Part shown: one piece after another, positions 24,006 to 35,240 of the stretch
Numbering within the stretch: the stretch's first letter is position 1
Layout: every line of letters begins with the position of its first letter
From: Ottelia alismoides
Lineage: Eukaryota > Streptophyta > Magnoliopsida > Alismatales > Hydrocharitaceae
Direction of reading: 5' to 3'
Assembly (NCBI GenBank): GCA_037367405.1
Contig: JAZKJV010010762.1
Coordinates: 744,001 to 808,000, forward strand
DNA length: 64,000 bases
Notes under the pieces: generated by a model
What the model was told of the DNA's origin: nothing
Databases searched by the model: none
The model's input: only the letters and a program-made list of their open reading frames with translations
Made by a program: the position numbers and the translations under genes

Positions 24006-25732
24006 AATTTAAATATACCAACAAAAAAATGGCGTTGTTTTAAATTAGGAATTTTTTCCTTTTTTTGGTGAGGGATGTATATACTCTCTTCACAACAACT
24101 ACCTTTTGCTTGATTATTATCTGTGTGACTTGTTAAACTATAGGTTTGAGGATCAAACAAAAGGCATCATGCTATGTTAATCAATCCCTGGTTGTTTATT
24201 TCCCTCCCAGAGGGCGCATTCATGTAAATCCGAAACTTGTATATGATTCATCGTTGATCCGATCTTTGCCATCTTCTGCACCAATTATGATGAAAAATTC
24301 AAAATCTTTTGCTCTGCTGCTGCTTCTTATTCCAAACAAAATTTACAGAGATTTTGAGATGAGATATTTAAGGGCAGTTGTACTTTAATGTTTTTCTTGG
24401 ATCATTCTTAAAAGCATGTCTGTCAAAATGTTTTGGAAATATTCGCAAAAATGCTTGCTTCGATTGGACATAACCAACTCAGCAACAGGTCAGATTTATT
24501 CAGGTAATTTAAAACCCATTCGAGCTGTTTACGCAACTATTGGGACGGCTGAACGTCATAGTTTCAACTCATTATATAAAGGATCAGAGATACTATCTTC
24601 ATTTTGCAGATTCTGTAAAATGGGAGTCTGATGTCTGTGGTAAGTGCTATGTAAAAATCTGATCAGCTTCTTTACCCTTTTGACAGTGGAAACGAAAAGA
24701 GGTCACCAAACTTGCTTCCCAATGGGTTAGCGGGAATCCGAACTCAATCGCAATCGTGCACTCGAGGATCAAAAGGGAACAGTAGAAAGAACTGGGGCAT
24801 GTTTTCACCTTGGTGATGGAAATATGCATGCTTCTGTAGTTTCCAGTAGTAGTATGTAACAGCCCGGATCCTCGGTGACCAGCGAAAACATATCAATCAC
24901 GTCGGATTCGAGTATTACTCACAAATATCAATGATATCGCAAATAATAGGAGGAAGCATCTTAACATTCCTTTATCAATAAAAATATACATGCCTAATAC
25001 AATACCAAGATCCTTTGTTCCGGTGGGCACAATGATATCCTTTCCTTCAAACCTCGCAACAAGTCTCCAAACTGCCACTAAATTTCTTCTCACAATGACT
25101 TGCAATAAAAACACAAGAATATATGGTATGAACCTAACGCTCAGTATGTGTCGAGATAAGGTCAAACCAACTAGCGAAAAATCAAGTCTCCTTATGCTAT
25201 TACAAATAACTCCATGCACAGATAATTAGCTGGATAAATCTTTTCCACAATGGATCCTTATAAATTTTCTATATTCCCCAATATGGAATAATATACATAA
25301 CATGCAATATCCATGGATACATTCCTTGAATATGATCTTAATCATGACATAATATGCATGGATTTCACTATTTTCCCTTGTCAAACTACAATATCATTAA
25401 TTACATAAGGATGATTACATATATGACATTATATGTTACACTCATACACCTATTGCAATAATTCATCACATATAATCCCTTATTTATCCTACCAATGAGA
25501 TTTGCTTTATTTTCATTTGCCATCATCATAGTTATATACTCTTTCATAGAATGTATCATACACAAAAGTAGTGTCATGGCATATTCAATCCAAATTACCC
25601 TTATGATAATGAATATAATATTTGACTGTAGTCATACAATAGCATCATATGGATCACTATATTCATGCCATGCATACCATACTTTCCATATATATATACC
25701 CTTAAGGTTAACTATTTTTGCACATATGCCCA
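24006..25732. other. 3' of PGR5, then AT-rich sequence
   Basis: No gene seen. A TGTAACAGCCCGGATCC word at about 24856 resembles the TGTAACA(C/G)CCC start of some plant LTRs, but I found no matching end or partner, so I do not call an LTR. Confidence 0.45.
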
Positions 25733-25968
25733 TACACTTATCATTCCAAACATTTGCACATATACACTTGGCATTTGACATAATTACACATATACACTTT
25801 TTTTGCTGGGTAAGATAATCAATTACACATATACACTTAGCATTTCACATAAATGCACATATTCACTTAACATTTCACATAGTTATACACATACACTTAG
25901 CATTTCACATAAATGTACATATTCACTTAACATTTCACATAAGCAATTGACTTCCACATAAGCACTTA
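25733..25968. repeat. Minisatellite of ~30-bp units in ~60-bp pairs
   Basis: Words like CACATATACACTTAGCATT and CACATATTCACTTAACATT, each followed by TCACATAAATG or a variant, alternate about every 30 bp. The array reads as an ABAB pattern of two slightly different half-units, with a more degenerate start. Confidence 0.75.
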
Positions 25969-26091
25969 GCTTATTCATGATAGATTTGTCTTACCTCATA
26001 ATTTATTGGGTTGCTTTGGTGGCTTTTACCGCCGGCACAAGCGGTCACTCAATCATTACATAGAACATGATGACATCAACGTTGAGTCAAT

Positions 26092-26179
26092 GGTGGACTT
26101 TCCACTAGGTTCTACTGAACCCGACACCCCCGGAAGGTGGACTTTCCACTAGGTTCTACTGAACCCGACACCCCCGGAA
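26092..26179. repeat. Perfect tandem duplication of 44 bp
   Basis: 26092-26135 and 26136-26179 are identical (starting GGTGGACTTTCCACTAGG and ending CACCCCCGGAA), with the first bases of a third copy (GGTG) following. The perfect identity suggests a recent slip or local assembly effect. Confidence 0.9.
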
Positions 26180-26465
26180 GGTGTTGCCCTTTAGGCTCTC
26201 GATAAACGAACTCTAGAGGTGGCTCCCACCTTAAGTGTAGCACTTAGCTCCGCTTATCAGTTAAGTGCCATTATCATGGTTAGGAAATTTTAATCTTTAA
26301 ATATAATTTCCTTCTTCATACAACAATGGTTCATGTGAACCTTTCGGTTCCACTAATCAAATAGGTCTTCATTGTACAAAATGCATGACTAATATAACAC
26401 AGTTATTCAGTATTTCATATTGTCATATTAGATTTGATCATTGGTTTCTATAATTTATTTGCAAG

Positions 26466-29400
26466 TGTTGAGACGAAATTCAGGGACTTTTGATTTTCTT
26501 TTTATCTCCCGGCAATGACAAAATTTTGTTGAGCAAGGAATTTATTGCCGGGGGTTGGAAAATTATGGGTAAAAATGTTGTCAATCGTGTCATTGCTTTT
26601 ATCCCCAAAACCCGCGCCAACAAAAGATTTTTTTTTTAATTTTTGCTACTTATTAACCTGTATAGCGGACATGGTCGAACTCAGGGAGGCTACAATTCCC
26701 GATGGTTATTCAATTAATACGAAACTAATTAAAAGAAAACGAGAATCTCAAAGGACAACTATCCTTGGTTTTTGTGATTTTTTTATCTTTTATTTTTTAT
26801 TATTTTATTATTTTTTTATTTTCTGATTTTTCAAATTTTTAGTAATTTTGATTTTGCAATTTTTTTTATTTTCAAAAATAACACGAAGCAATATAAACAA
26901 GATCAAGAATATGCACACCAACTCGCAATTTTTTCAATTAGTCAAAAATGCTCAGAAAAATTTAAAGAAAATATTTTTGGGTTTCAAAGGTTTTGAAATG
27001 TTTTTTAGAATTTTTGTAGATTTTTCGGATGTTTTTGTATTTTTTCTAAAAATAAAACAGTGAGAAAATAAGAAAATGTGCACAACCTAGAGTAATTTAT
27101 AATTTAAAAATCTTTTAAATACCCAAAACTCCTGGAAATTATTTTTAAGACAAACTAGAAACAAATATCTACAAACAGAAACTGAAATCACGATTTTTGG
27201 ATTTTTGTAGACTTTTTTATAATTTTTAGAAGATTTTTGATATTTTTCATTTTTTTTGGGTTTTATAAATATATAATGCGCCAAAATTGATCAGAAATTA
27301 AAAGACAATGAAATCAAACAACCCTAATTTTTTTTAGAATTTTTGGAGCTATTTTCGATTTTTTATGAATTTTCGAATTTCAAGAAGACAAAAATGCACT
27401 ATTTTTTTATTTTTTAATAATAATAAATGAACTCAAAATGTAATGCAAATTTTATGCTAGATGGATATGCATGTCAGGAGTATAGCATAATTTTCTCAAA
27501 ATTTTTAGAACCGTAAAAACATTTATTTCAATAGAAATATCATGCAAATGAAATGTTCTGGAAATCAGGGACTAGTTTGCAAATAGTTCAAAATTCTTCA
27601 ACAAATAATAACAGAAATAATGTGCAAGGAGTAATGTGTAAATTACCCACATAAAACGTGTGGTTCACGTGCTTGAAGCTGACAGGGGCTCTTTTGTAGT
27701 TTCTGAAATATCGAGGGAGCATAATGCAATGTGTCCAAGTATCTCTGGTAGGGGCGGTTTTGTAATTTTGGAATCCTTCGGGGGGCAGAATGCAATTTAC
27801 CCCAAAATTTTTAATAAAGAACAAAACCCTAAGGTTTCTTCGTTTCTTGCTCAAGGAGTTAGAGGGGCACGATGGGGGGGGCACTGCCGCCTACCCTTTC
27901 TTCTTCGATGGTGGAGGTGATGCTGCGGCTTCGGCGGGCGGAGGCGCTGTGGAGTGGAGGCGGGGACGCTCGCGCGGCCTGGCGGAGATGGGGCCACGCG
28001 CTCGCGGCTGGACTTCGGGGCAGCAAAGGACAGTCGGCGTCGGTGTCGCGGGGCGGTGCGGTGGGCTCGTGCGGGAGGTCGGCGTCGAGGGCTGTTATAG
28101 GCGTGGAGGGCGGAGCACTGCCGCACGCGTCCGCGCGATGGAGCTGTAGCGGCGAGGAGAGGCCGTGGACGGTGTCTTCAACGGCGAGGCTGGAGGTCGG
28201 CCGAGCGGGGCGCGTGGGCTGCGGTGTCGCACGCGTGGCCGCGCATGGCTGCGCGGACGAGTGCAGGGGAGTCGGCTGCCGCGTCGTGCGGAAGGGGAGC
28301 TTCGGGCGGACGATGCCGGGCCTGCAGTGGGTAGGAGTCGGCGGCGCGGGCGGAATCAGTCGCCGGGGCTGGAGTCACGCGATGGGCGTGCACGGGCCTG
28401 CGGGTGGTGATGTGCGGCCGGTGATGGGCGGATGCGTGTGCTGGCGACGCCGCCCCCTGCCGCTGTCTTATTTTTTATATTTTTTATATTTTTTCTTATG
28501 TAAACAGTGAATAAATAAAAGAAGGAAAAACTTTTTTTTATTTTTTTTGTAAATCTGAAAAACAGAAAATAAAAAGCTATTGAAATCCCTTTTTTTATTT
28601 TTTTATATTAGTGATTCTGCAAAACAAACGTTAGAGAACAAATAGAGGAAAAAATTATTTATCTAAAAATCGGAAAAAATGAATGAGGATCTAGCAGACA
28701 TGAGGGGTTCGAATCCGACTCTCCGACCACCATGCGTGGTCGGAGTTGATAGATCGTGTGAGATAGAAATCGAAGGCGAAGAGATCAAGAAGATGAGATG
28801 AAAAATCGAGTTGCGTGCGGATCAAGTCGTGATGGATTTTAAAATCTAGAGAAAAAAAATGACGATGGAAAAAAATGCGAAGACTAAACTACGATTAAAC
28901 TAATTTAAAATGCGAAGAAAAATTTGGATCTCACCTTAGGAGCAGAAAATAGACCGTGATCGCCTCGACAAGGCCGACTTGCTGTCACCGGACGACTCAG
29001 AGGCTAGGCAACTTCCTCGACGAAATTTCTCTCGGAGATCGGGCTCCTCTCTCTAAAGATTGATCAAGTTGGAATGAGGGAAAAGGAGCCATATAAATAG
29101 AAAAGAGATGAAATTTGAATTTTTGAATTTTTATTGGATAAAGGGAGATGAAATTGAAGTGAAATTTTGAAAAAGAGAATTGAAAATTAAAAATGAAATT
29201 TTGAAAAAGAGAGATGAAAAATAAAATGAATTTTTGATTTTTTTGGTGGAAGGGAGATGAAATTTGAAATGAAGATAAAAGAGAATTAAAACCAATTGCA
29301 AAATTATCTATTTTTTTTAATTTTCGTCACTTATTTAATTTGAATTAAAAAATGTTTTTTATTTTTTATGAAGGTTAATTAAAAATAGCAACTATATACA

Positions 29401-30227
29401 TATAATACATACATATGTGACACTATATACAAGGTTAAATGATGAATTGGCCCCTTTTTTGTTTTTAAAGAATTTTAATTTTTTTTATTTTTATTTTTAT
29501 TTTAAAAAATCCGTGGGATTAATTTACAAATAAATACAAATACAATATGCACAAAAATACATGGGAAAATTGCACAAACCACCCCAGAAAACCGACTTTT
29601 CAACCGTAACTCCAAAAAATATGAAAATATAACCATTTTAAAGATAATTTAATTTCGAGTAATGGAACTGAGATTGATTCAATTTGAGCTCATATGGAGC
29701 CAGAATTGGTCTTTCAATTAGTGCTTAGTGGCTTTTTCCAAGTGTGGCTACTTTTATTCTGTACAAGATTTAATTGTGCAATCAATTTTAGTACTTAGAA
29801 CACATTTTTATTTACAACTTTGGTTTTGAATGTTATTTGATTTGAGGTCAATTAAGGTACAAATAAATTAGTGTCGGTTTATACAGATATATACAAAATA
29901 AGTAAGAACACATTTTTTTTGGATTTTTTTGGTTAAGGACCCTATCTCCCCTACTTTATTCCTGATCGATCAGGTCAAGTCTTGACCTTCTCTCGGGGTT
30001 CGGGTCAGCCTGTATACAGTCTTCCTTTTTTTATTTTTTTTTATTTTCTTTATTTTTCATTTCTTTCTTTATTTATTTATTTTAGGTTAAAATTTAGTCA
30101 GAAATGTACAATATTTACACACAGATGCAAGTTAGTAAGAATATGGAGTTAATGTTAAATGCATGTGTTTTATAAGGGATTTTAAGCTAAAATAAATGAA
30201 TAAAGATGACGAATCGCAGATTCATCA
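26466..30227 (-). repeat. 3' LTR of element 1
   Basis: On the plus strand it starts TGTTGAGACGAAATTCAGGG and ends GCAGATTCATCA. It pairs with 35241-39034. It is AT-rich apart from a G+C- and CpG-rich island at about 27860-28470. A perfect 10-bp stem hairpin, CTCCGACCAC/GTGGTCGGAG, lies at 28721-28745. Open frames in the island are compositional and are not called as genes. Confidence 0.92.
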
Positions 30228-30242
30228 TCCCCTTATGCTTTA
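30228..30242 (-). other. Polypurine tract of element 1
   Basis: The minus strand reads TAAAGCATAAGGGGA immediately before the 3' LTR start TGATGAATC. This is the expected position for priming plus-strand DNA synthesis. Confidence 0.8.
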
Positions 30243-31740
30243 CCTTTGCTAGTCCCTTAGCAAACACTTATTTTAATGAATAAGTGAAGAAAAAGAAAAA
30301 GAAAGGGAAAATGAAGAAAGTAGGACAACATCGACTATTAAACTTATCTTCATAAAATTGTAGTTTGGAGCTCTGTCGAACCTTTGGATTATTAGTGTGT
30401 CGGAAATTCTGTGAGACTTAGAATTTTAAAATCAACAGCCTTCAAGTTCTACACATCATTGTCACAGTTTCAGCTCAGAAGTCATCTTAGATCAATCCTC
30501 TTCCCAAAGCACACCCTATGAACATTGAACAATCGACTCATGTGTGTGAAAAGTTTTAGCTCTTCCCATCCAGAATGCCGGACTACCATGCAAATCTCCT
30601 CTCCAATAACTCGTCCTCGGGGAGTCAAGTATTTCCTTCTAAGGTCTGTCGCGATGTGTTCACAATCGAATTGGGGGAGAAGATAGAAGAAGGAGAAAAG
30701 AACTGGAGGGTGGCCAGTGTAGTCACCTCTCCTTGTGGAGCTGGCCAGTGTAGCCGAGTCTCCACCAAGATCTGCAGGTTTCTTGAAGCTTGGACCTTTT
30801 TGGTCAGATATTTATTTGGTAGTGGCTTCTTTGTATTTGGATTTTTGGTGGTTCTGCTTGGATCTTGTTGTGCCCCTACGGATATAGAATCTTTTGTTTC
30901 CGTACATTTTTTGGGGTCTTAGAAAAAATTGTGCCCAGCCGTCCATCCCTTTTCTGAAGCTTTATTTCAACCCGTACTCCGGTCTTTAGATTTCCACGCT
31001 ACCAGAAAAGAAACTCACACAGTCTTCCAACATCCCGTCTGAGTTGAGCTAAGTGCATAGTGCGAGAGTACAAATTGATTCCCTATTCCAGAGATATACC
31101 CAGAATGAAGAGACCAGGTTAGACACTAAGAGTCAAACGCTGTACATTGTCATGTGGAACTCAAAGAATTAAGTCAAGGACCTGAAGCTTCTAAAATCCT
31201 ATTTCTCGGTGAAGTTCATCTGAGAATTAGGTGGATTAAGGTCAAACTAAGCTCCATTCTTTAATTTTATTCCAGACATAGTTTAAATGTCAATACTATC
31301 CCGAAAAATGCACATGCAAATGCAAAATATGAATAATGCAGAGAGTGTTGTTTTTTTTGGAAAAGGAATGATGCACATGTGAAAAGAACACAATTTTTTT
31401 TAAAAATAATTTTCTAATTTTGAACTTTTTATGGCTTTTTTGGGAGGAAAAATGCAGATGTGAAAGAAAGGTTTTTTTTTGCAATTTTTTATAAATTTTT
31501 GGTTTTGTAGTTTTTTAAGGAAAAAGGGTTAGTACAATATATAAGTATATACAAGTTTTTTTCTTCTTTTTTTGTGTTTTTTTGGTGTTTTTGTTTTTGT
31601 TTGTTTTTTTTTGTTTTTTTTTTGTTTTGTTTTGTTTTGTTTTGTTTTGCGCACAAGGATTTTACAAACTATACACATAACCCCCAAATAAATGAATTTA
31701 AAAGTACGGGTTATGTCTAAAGTATATATACAATATATAC
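30243..31740 (-). other. Non-coding 3' part of element 1
   Basis: No supported ORF in the sense (minus) direction. A segment around 30680-30780 (GGTGGCCAGTGTAGTCACC, then GGCCAGTGTAGCCGAGTC) is partly conserved in element 2 near 46650-46720, so the non-coding sequence is not random. A simple (GTTTT)n/T-rich tract lies at about 31550-31650. Confidence 0.6.
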
Positions 31741-31749
31741 GACACTCCC

Positions 31750-32105
31750 CTATACTTAGCTCGAACTATGTCCTCATAGTGATCAGAGAGCGAAAAAAGG
31801 AAGACATAACTCGTGCTAAGTATATAAAAGTGAAAAGAAAAGATACAAAGAAGAGAAGATGGTGATCCCCCCCTATACTTAGGATCAAGTAATCCTAAGT
31901 ATAGTGGAGTGTACAAAAGGGGAAAATCGATGACGAGAATATACAGACTCAAAAATAAAAAGACATGATATGAACAACATCACCCCTCTATACTTAGGGT
32001 AGAGTATCCCTAAGTATAGGCAACAACAAGAGTGATGAACAAGACGAAAATGAACAACACAAATCATTCACCCCCCATACTTAGGATAAAGCACATCCTA
32101 AGTAT
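31750..32105 (-). repeat. Array of four hairpins with polypurine-like 3' flanks, element 1
   Basis: Hairpins lie at about 31750-31829 (imperfect 22-bp stem), 31873-31904 (13-bp perfect stem CTATACTTAGGAT, 6-base loop), 31988-32019 (12-bp stem) and 32077-32105 (11-bp stem). On the sense strand each ends in a CCTAAGTATAGGGG-type sequence or a close variant, which resembles the element's polypurine tract. The array lies between the ORF and the 3' non-coding region. The same arrangement occurs in element 2 at 48130-48742. Confidence 0.85.
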
Positions 32106-32199
32106 AGCATATATACACAAACGGAAAAGGGGTGAATGATAAAACGGGAGAAGAAAGAGTAAAACGAAAGGATATACAAGAGGAGTGGATGTACAAAGG

Positions 32200-34029
32200 T
32201 CAAGAAGGTCGAAAACGAACCTTCTTGCGGGACCGCTGAGGTATGAATTTGACAAGGTGTAGGTCGATATTAGGATCATCACTAGACATAAACTGAGTAG
32301 GATCGACCAAGAATGTATCCTCAGCGGTTTCAGATTGTGCAGGCCTAAACCGATTATTAGAAGTAGTGTAGTCATGTCCGGCCTGAGAAGTCTCGCAAAC
32401 ATCAAAGTAAAATGGCTCGAAATCATTATCAGAAAAAGTAGGATCAATTTCATCCTGGCGAGCCTCTATTGGATCATCATCTTTATCAAAAGGCCCAAAT
32501 TCCTTTATAAAAACAATCAAATCAAATTTGGCCTGATCGGTCTCATCTGAATCATGGTGAATAGGAACAGACTCATCAGTGGAAGTAGTCAAATCATGTC
32601 CGTCCTGTCTAGTCTCAGATTCTGCCTTCCGCTCTAAGGTGTCTATCGTGTAAATTCCGCGGATGTCATCAATGCATCTCCACATTCCAGAAAGGGGAAC
32701 TCCAAGGTCTATGCTTTCCGAGTCTTCCTCCTTCAAGAGGAATTCTTGGGTTTTATTATCATCCAACATATAACAAGAATCTCTGATATTATCATCAAGG
32801 TCAAATTCCTTGGGGTTGGCTAACACGGGCGGGCTCTCATGGGATGCGGGTCTCTGGTCGGTAGTTGGTGTAGTGATCAACACATCGCTCCCTACATCAG
32901 AACGGAAGCGAATCTCTCCTGAACCATAATCAATAACGGCTCCTACAGATGCGAGGAAAGGCCGTCCCAGGATGATTGGAGGGTGCTCCACAGGGGAGGA
33001 GGTCTCCATGGGCATTACAACAAAATCCGAAGTAAAATCCATGCCCTGAATAGAAATGACAACGTTTTCTAGAATACCCTTCAGCCTCTTGATAGATCCA
33101 TCAGCAAATTGAACTATCATCCTGGTTTTCTTGAGAGGACCAAGATGAAGAGATTGTACCATAGAGAAGGGTATTATATTGATTGATGAACCGCCGTCAA
33201 GGAGAGTGTTATCACAAGAACAGTCAGATATGGAGCAACTCATAAGAGGTGTGGTCGTGTTCCCTTTCTTAAAATACGGACGGTGAGAGATGGCGTAGAC
33301 AGTGGCCATGGTTAAGATGTGACGCTCAGATCTTCTCTTTCGCTTTTCTCTTCTTGTGTTGAGGAGTAGATAAATCTGTCATGGCCTGTTGAAGTGGGGC
33401 TTTAATGATCTCATGAAGGGTGGCCACCACTTCGGGTTTAGTCAACATTTTTTTAATTTTTGGACCTCATCCATACAAGGGAGTAGGTCGGAAGCAGCAT
33501 TTACACGAGGATTGCCAAGAGCAGTATGTACAGTAGCATCCTCGGGGTCAAGGTTGGGACATGGCTAGGTGGGTAAATGATCGGTCATTTGGGTCCTCTC
33601 CTCACAAAACGAATCAATAATGTGTCTCCCATAATCTTTTTGGTTTTTCAAAATTTTCTCATTTTTTTGTATTTTGAGCGATTGCAAGCTCTCATGATTA
33701 TCCTCAAGTGAATCCATATCCTCAAATAATGGAGCAGTGTTCTGGCTCGTATTTATGTTAAAGAGATTGTTAATCCTCGAATTCATATGCTCCACCATCT
33801 GGTTCAGTGTCTCAAGTGTAGAAATCATGAAAGGTGACTCCAAAATCTCAGGACCGGGTGGGCTGAATGAGGGTGGGTGAAAATCAAAGTCCTCTGCTTC
33901 CTGAAATAATGGGTTAGGCGGATATGCACAAAAATCAGGAGAAAAGTCCTCCTTGAAAAAGGAAGGTGGATCGTCTGGAGAGTACGAAGTATCCTCGAAG
34001 ATTGGATTAAAATAACTCCAGTCGGCCAT
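32200..34029 (-). pseudogene. Retropepsin-like ORF of element 1 (stop and frameshift)
   Basis: Homologue of the intact-frame ORF of element 2. ATG 34029 starts MADWSYFNPIF, followed by a Pro/Phe-rich region and a helical segment (LETLNQMVEHMNSRINNLF). The frame stops at TAG 33562-33564 and has lost a base near 33450. It reopens at about 33309 through TLLDGGSSINIIPFS, IVQFADGSIKRLKG and IILGRPFLASVGAVIDYGSG, an aspartic-protease-like domain where the usual D-[ST]-G reads DGG. An acidic C-terminal part with an FEPFYFD motif ends IPQRSRKKVRFRPS and a stop. I see no capsid domain or CCHC knuckle. Confidence 0.82.
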
Positions 34030-35219
34030 CTTCGCAACAAAAGGCTGGATCGGGAGAGCATGAGTGGTCAAGTCAAAAGATATGGAGAAAAAAGCGCAAA
34101 TGCACAGAAGGATCTAGCAAGCACACAAGCAATCAAATACAATACAAACCCCCAATTCACCAACTCACGCAATGTGAAGACCGTGAAGATTCGGTCTCTT
34201 AATCTTGTCTCTTTTAGAGTTAGGTAATAATCAAAAAAGTTGTACAAACACTTAGACTGAATTATAGGATTTGGGCACTATCCTTAGTGTGTACGTGAGC
34301 AAGTTAAAACGAATACAATGAGGGGGTTACTCTCCCCTAAACAATGATTTTCCTTGTGTTTTTTAGGGTCGAGTTTTCTTTAGCAGTCCCAATTTTAGGC
34401 AGTTATCACTTGGTTAAAATGTTTTCAAAGAATCGCCTACCGAGTGTCCAATTTCCTTTTTAACTTATGTGAGTGAAAATAAGGAAGGAGATCGGAACTG
34501 CCAATGCGCGATTAAAAACGATGATGCATGCAGGGTTAGAGATGCGTACCTTGTCGCCAACACTCTACATGCAAGTGATCCGCACAATTTAAATACATAA
34601 AATAAACTAACCTATATGCAAATGCAAGTGAACCGTCCTAGAGGATAACTTCTATTAACGGGCAAGAACAAGTTAATTTGACTAAGTCCAAATTACGCTC
34701 TACTCTATAGGCACAGAAATTCTTGTTTAGGGTATTTGGACCTAATTAATTACCTGACTCAAGCAAATTAATTAAAGCAATCAATAGGTGGCTCGCGAAA
34801 TCCACGCAAAACAAAGAAAAATAAAGGCGATGAAAAAAACCGGTGAGGTCCCCCAAGTACACCGGCACTTGGCGAAACAGACCCCGCAACAAATGAATGT
34901 CCTTTTACAAAGTTCAAATGGAAAAAAATTCTCTCTCTTTTTTTTCTTCTTCTTCTCTTCTTCTCACGCTATCTCGTGGCTTGGTGAAGAATCAAGCCGC
35001 CTCCACGTCGCTTGGGTGCTTCGACTCTCCTAGGAACGCCTCCTTCGCTTCGCGGACCCTCGCAAGAAAAAAGGAAGAAAATGTGTAAGAAATACAATTA
35101 TCAATTATGAGAAAAAATGAAATGAAATGAATGCAGTGATATGAACAATAAAGTGAATGCAAATATTTACAACCAAGAATATCAGGTCAAAAGAGAAACC
35201 TAACTACCCTCGCCGTGCC
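34030..35219 (-). other. Untranslated leader of element 1
   Basis: No ORF in the sense direction. Short blocks, such as TTAATCTTGTCT then TTTTAGAGTTAGGT on the plus strand near 34200, are conserved in the leader of element 2 near 51080. That is consistent with leader or packaging sequence. Confidence 0.6.
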
Positions 35220-35237
35220 TCCCCGGCAACGGCACCA
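35220..35237 (-). other. Primer binding site of element 1 (tRNA-Asp type)
   Basis: The plus strand TCCCCGGCAACGGCACCA equals the 3' end of plant tRNA-Asp(GTC) with CCA, apart from one base (A for G). It lies three bases from the 5' LTR end. It is not a tRNA gene. Confidence 0.85.
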
Positions 35238-35240
35238 TTT

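Noticed and set aside
24856..26465. Possible solo LTR starting TGTAACAGCCCGG
   Set aside because: No matching TG/CA end, target duplication or second copy could be found in the window.
27872..28510. 212-residue plus-strand open frame in the element 1 LTR, and its counterpart at 36650
   Set aside because: Lies in a G+C-rich island where stops are rare, is antisense to the element, is open in several frames and is not conserved in length between the two LTRs.
30575..30922. 115-residue plus-strand frame inside element 1
   Set aside because: Antisense to the element, not maintained in element 2 and without domain features.
31740..32110. CRISPR-like array (regularly spaced short palindromic repeats)
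   Set aside because: The palindromes differ from each other, the spacing is irregular, the sequence is inside a plant retrotransposon, and no cas genes are present.
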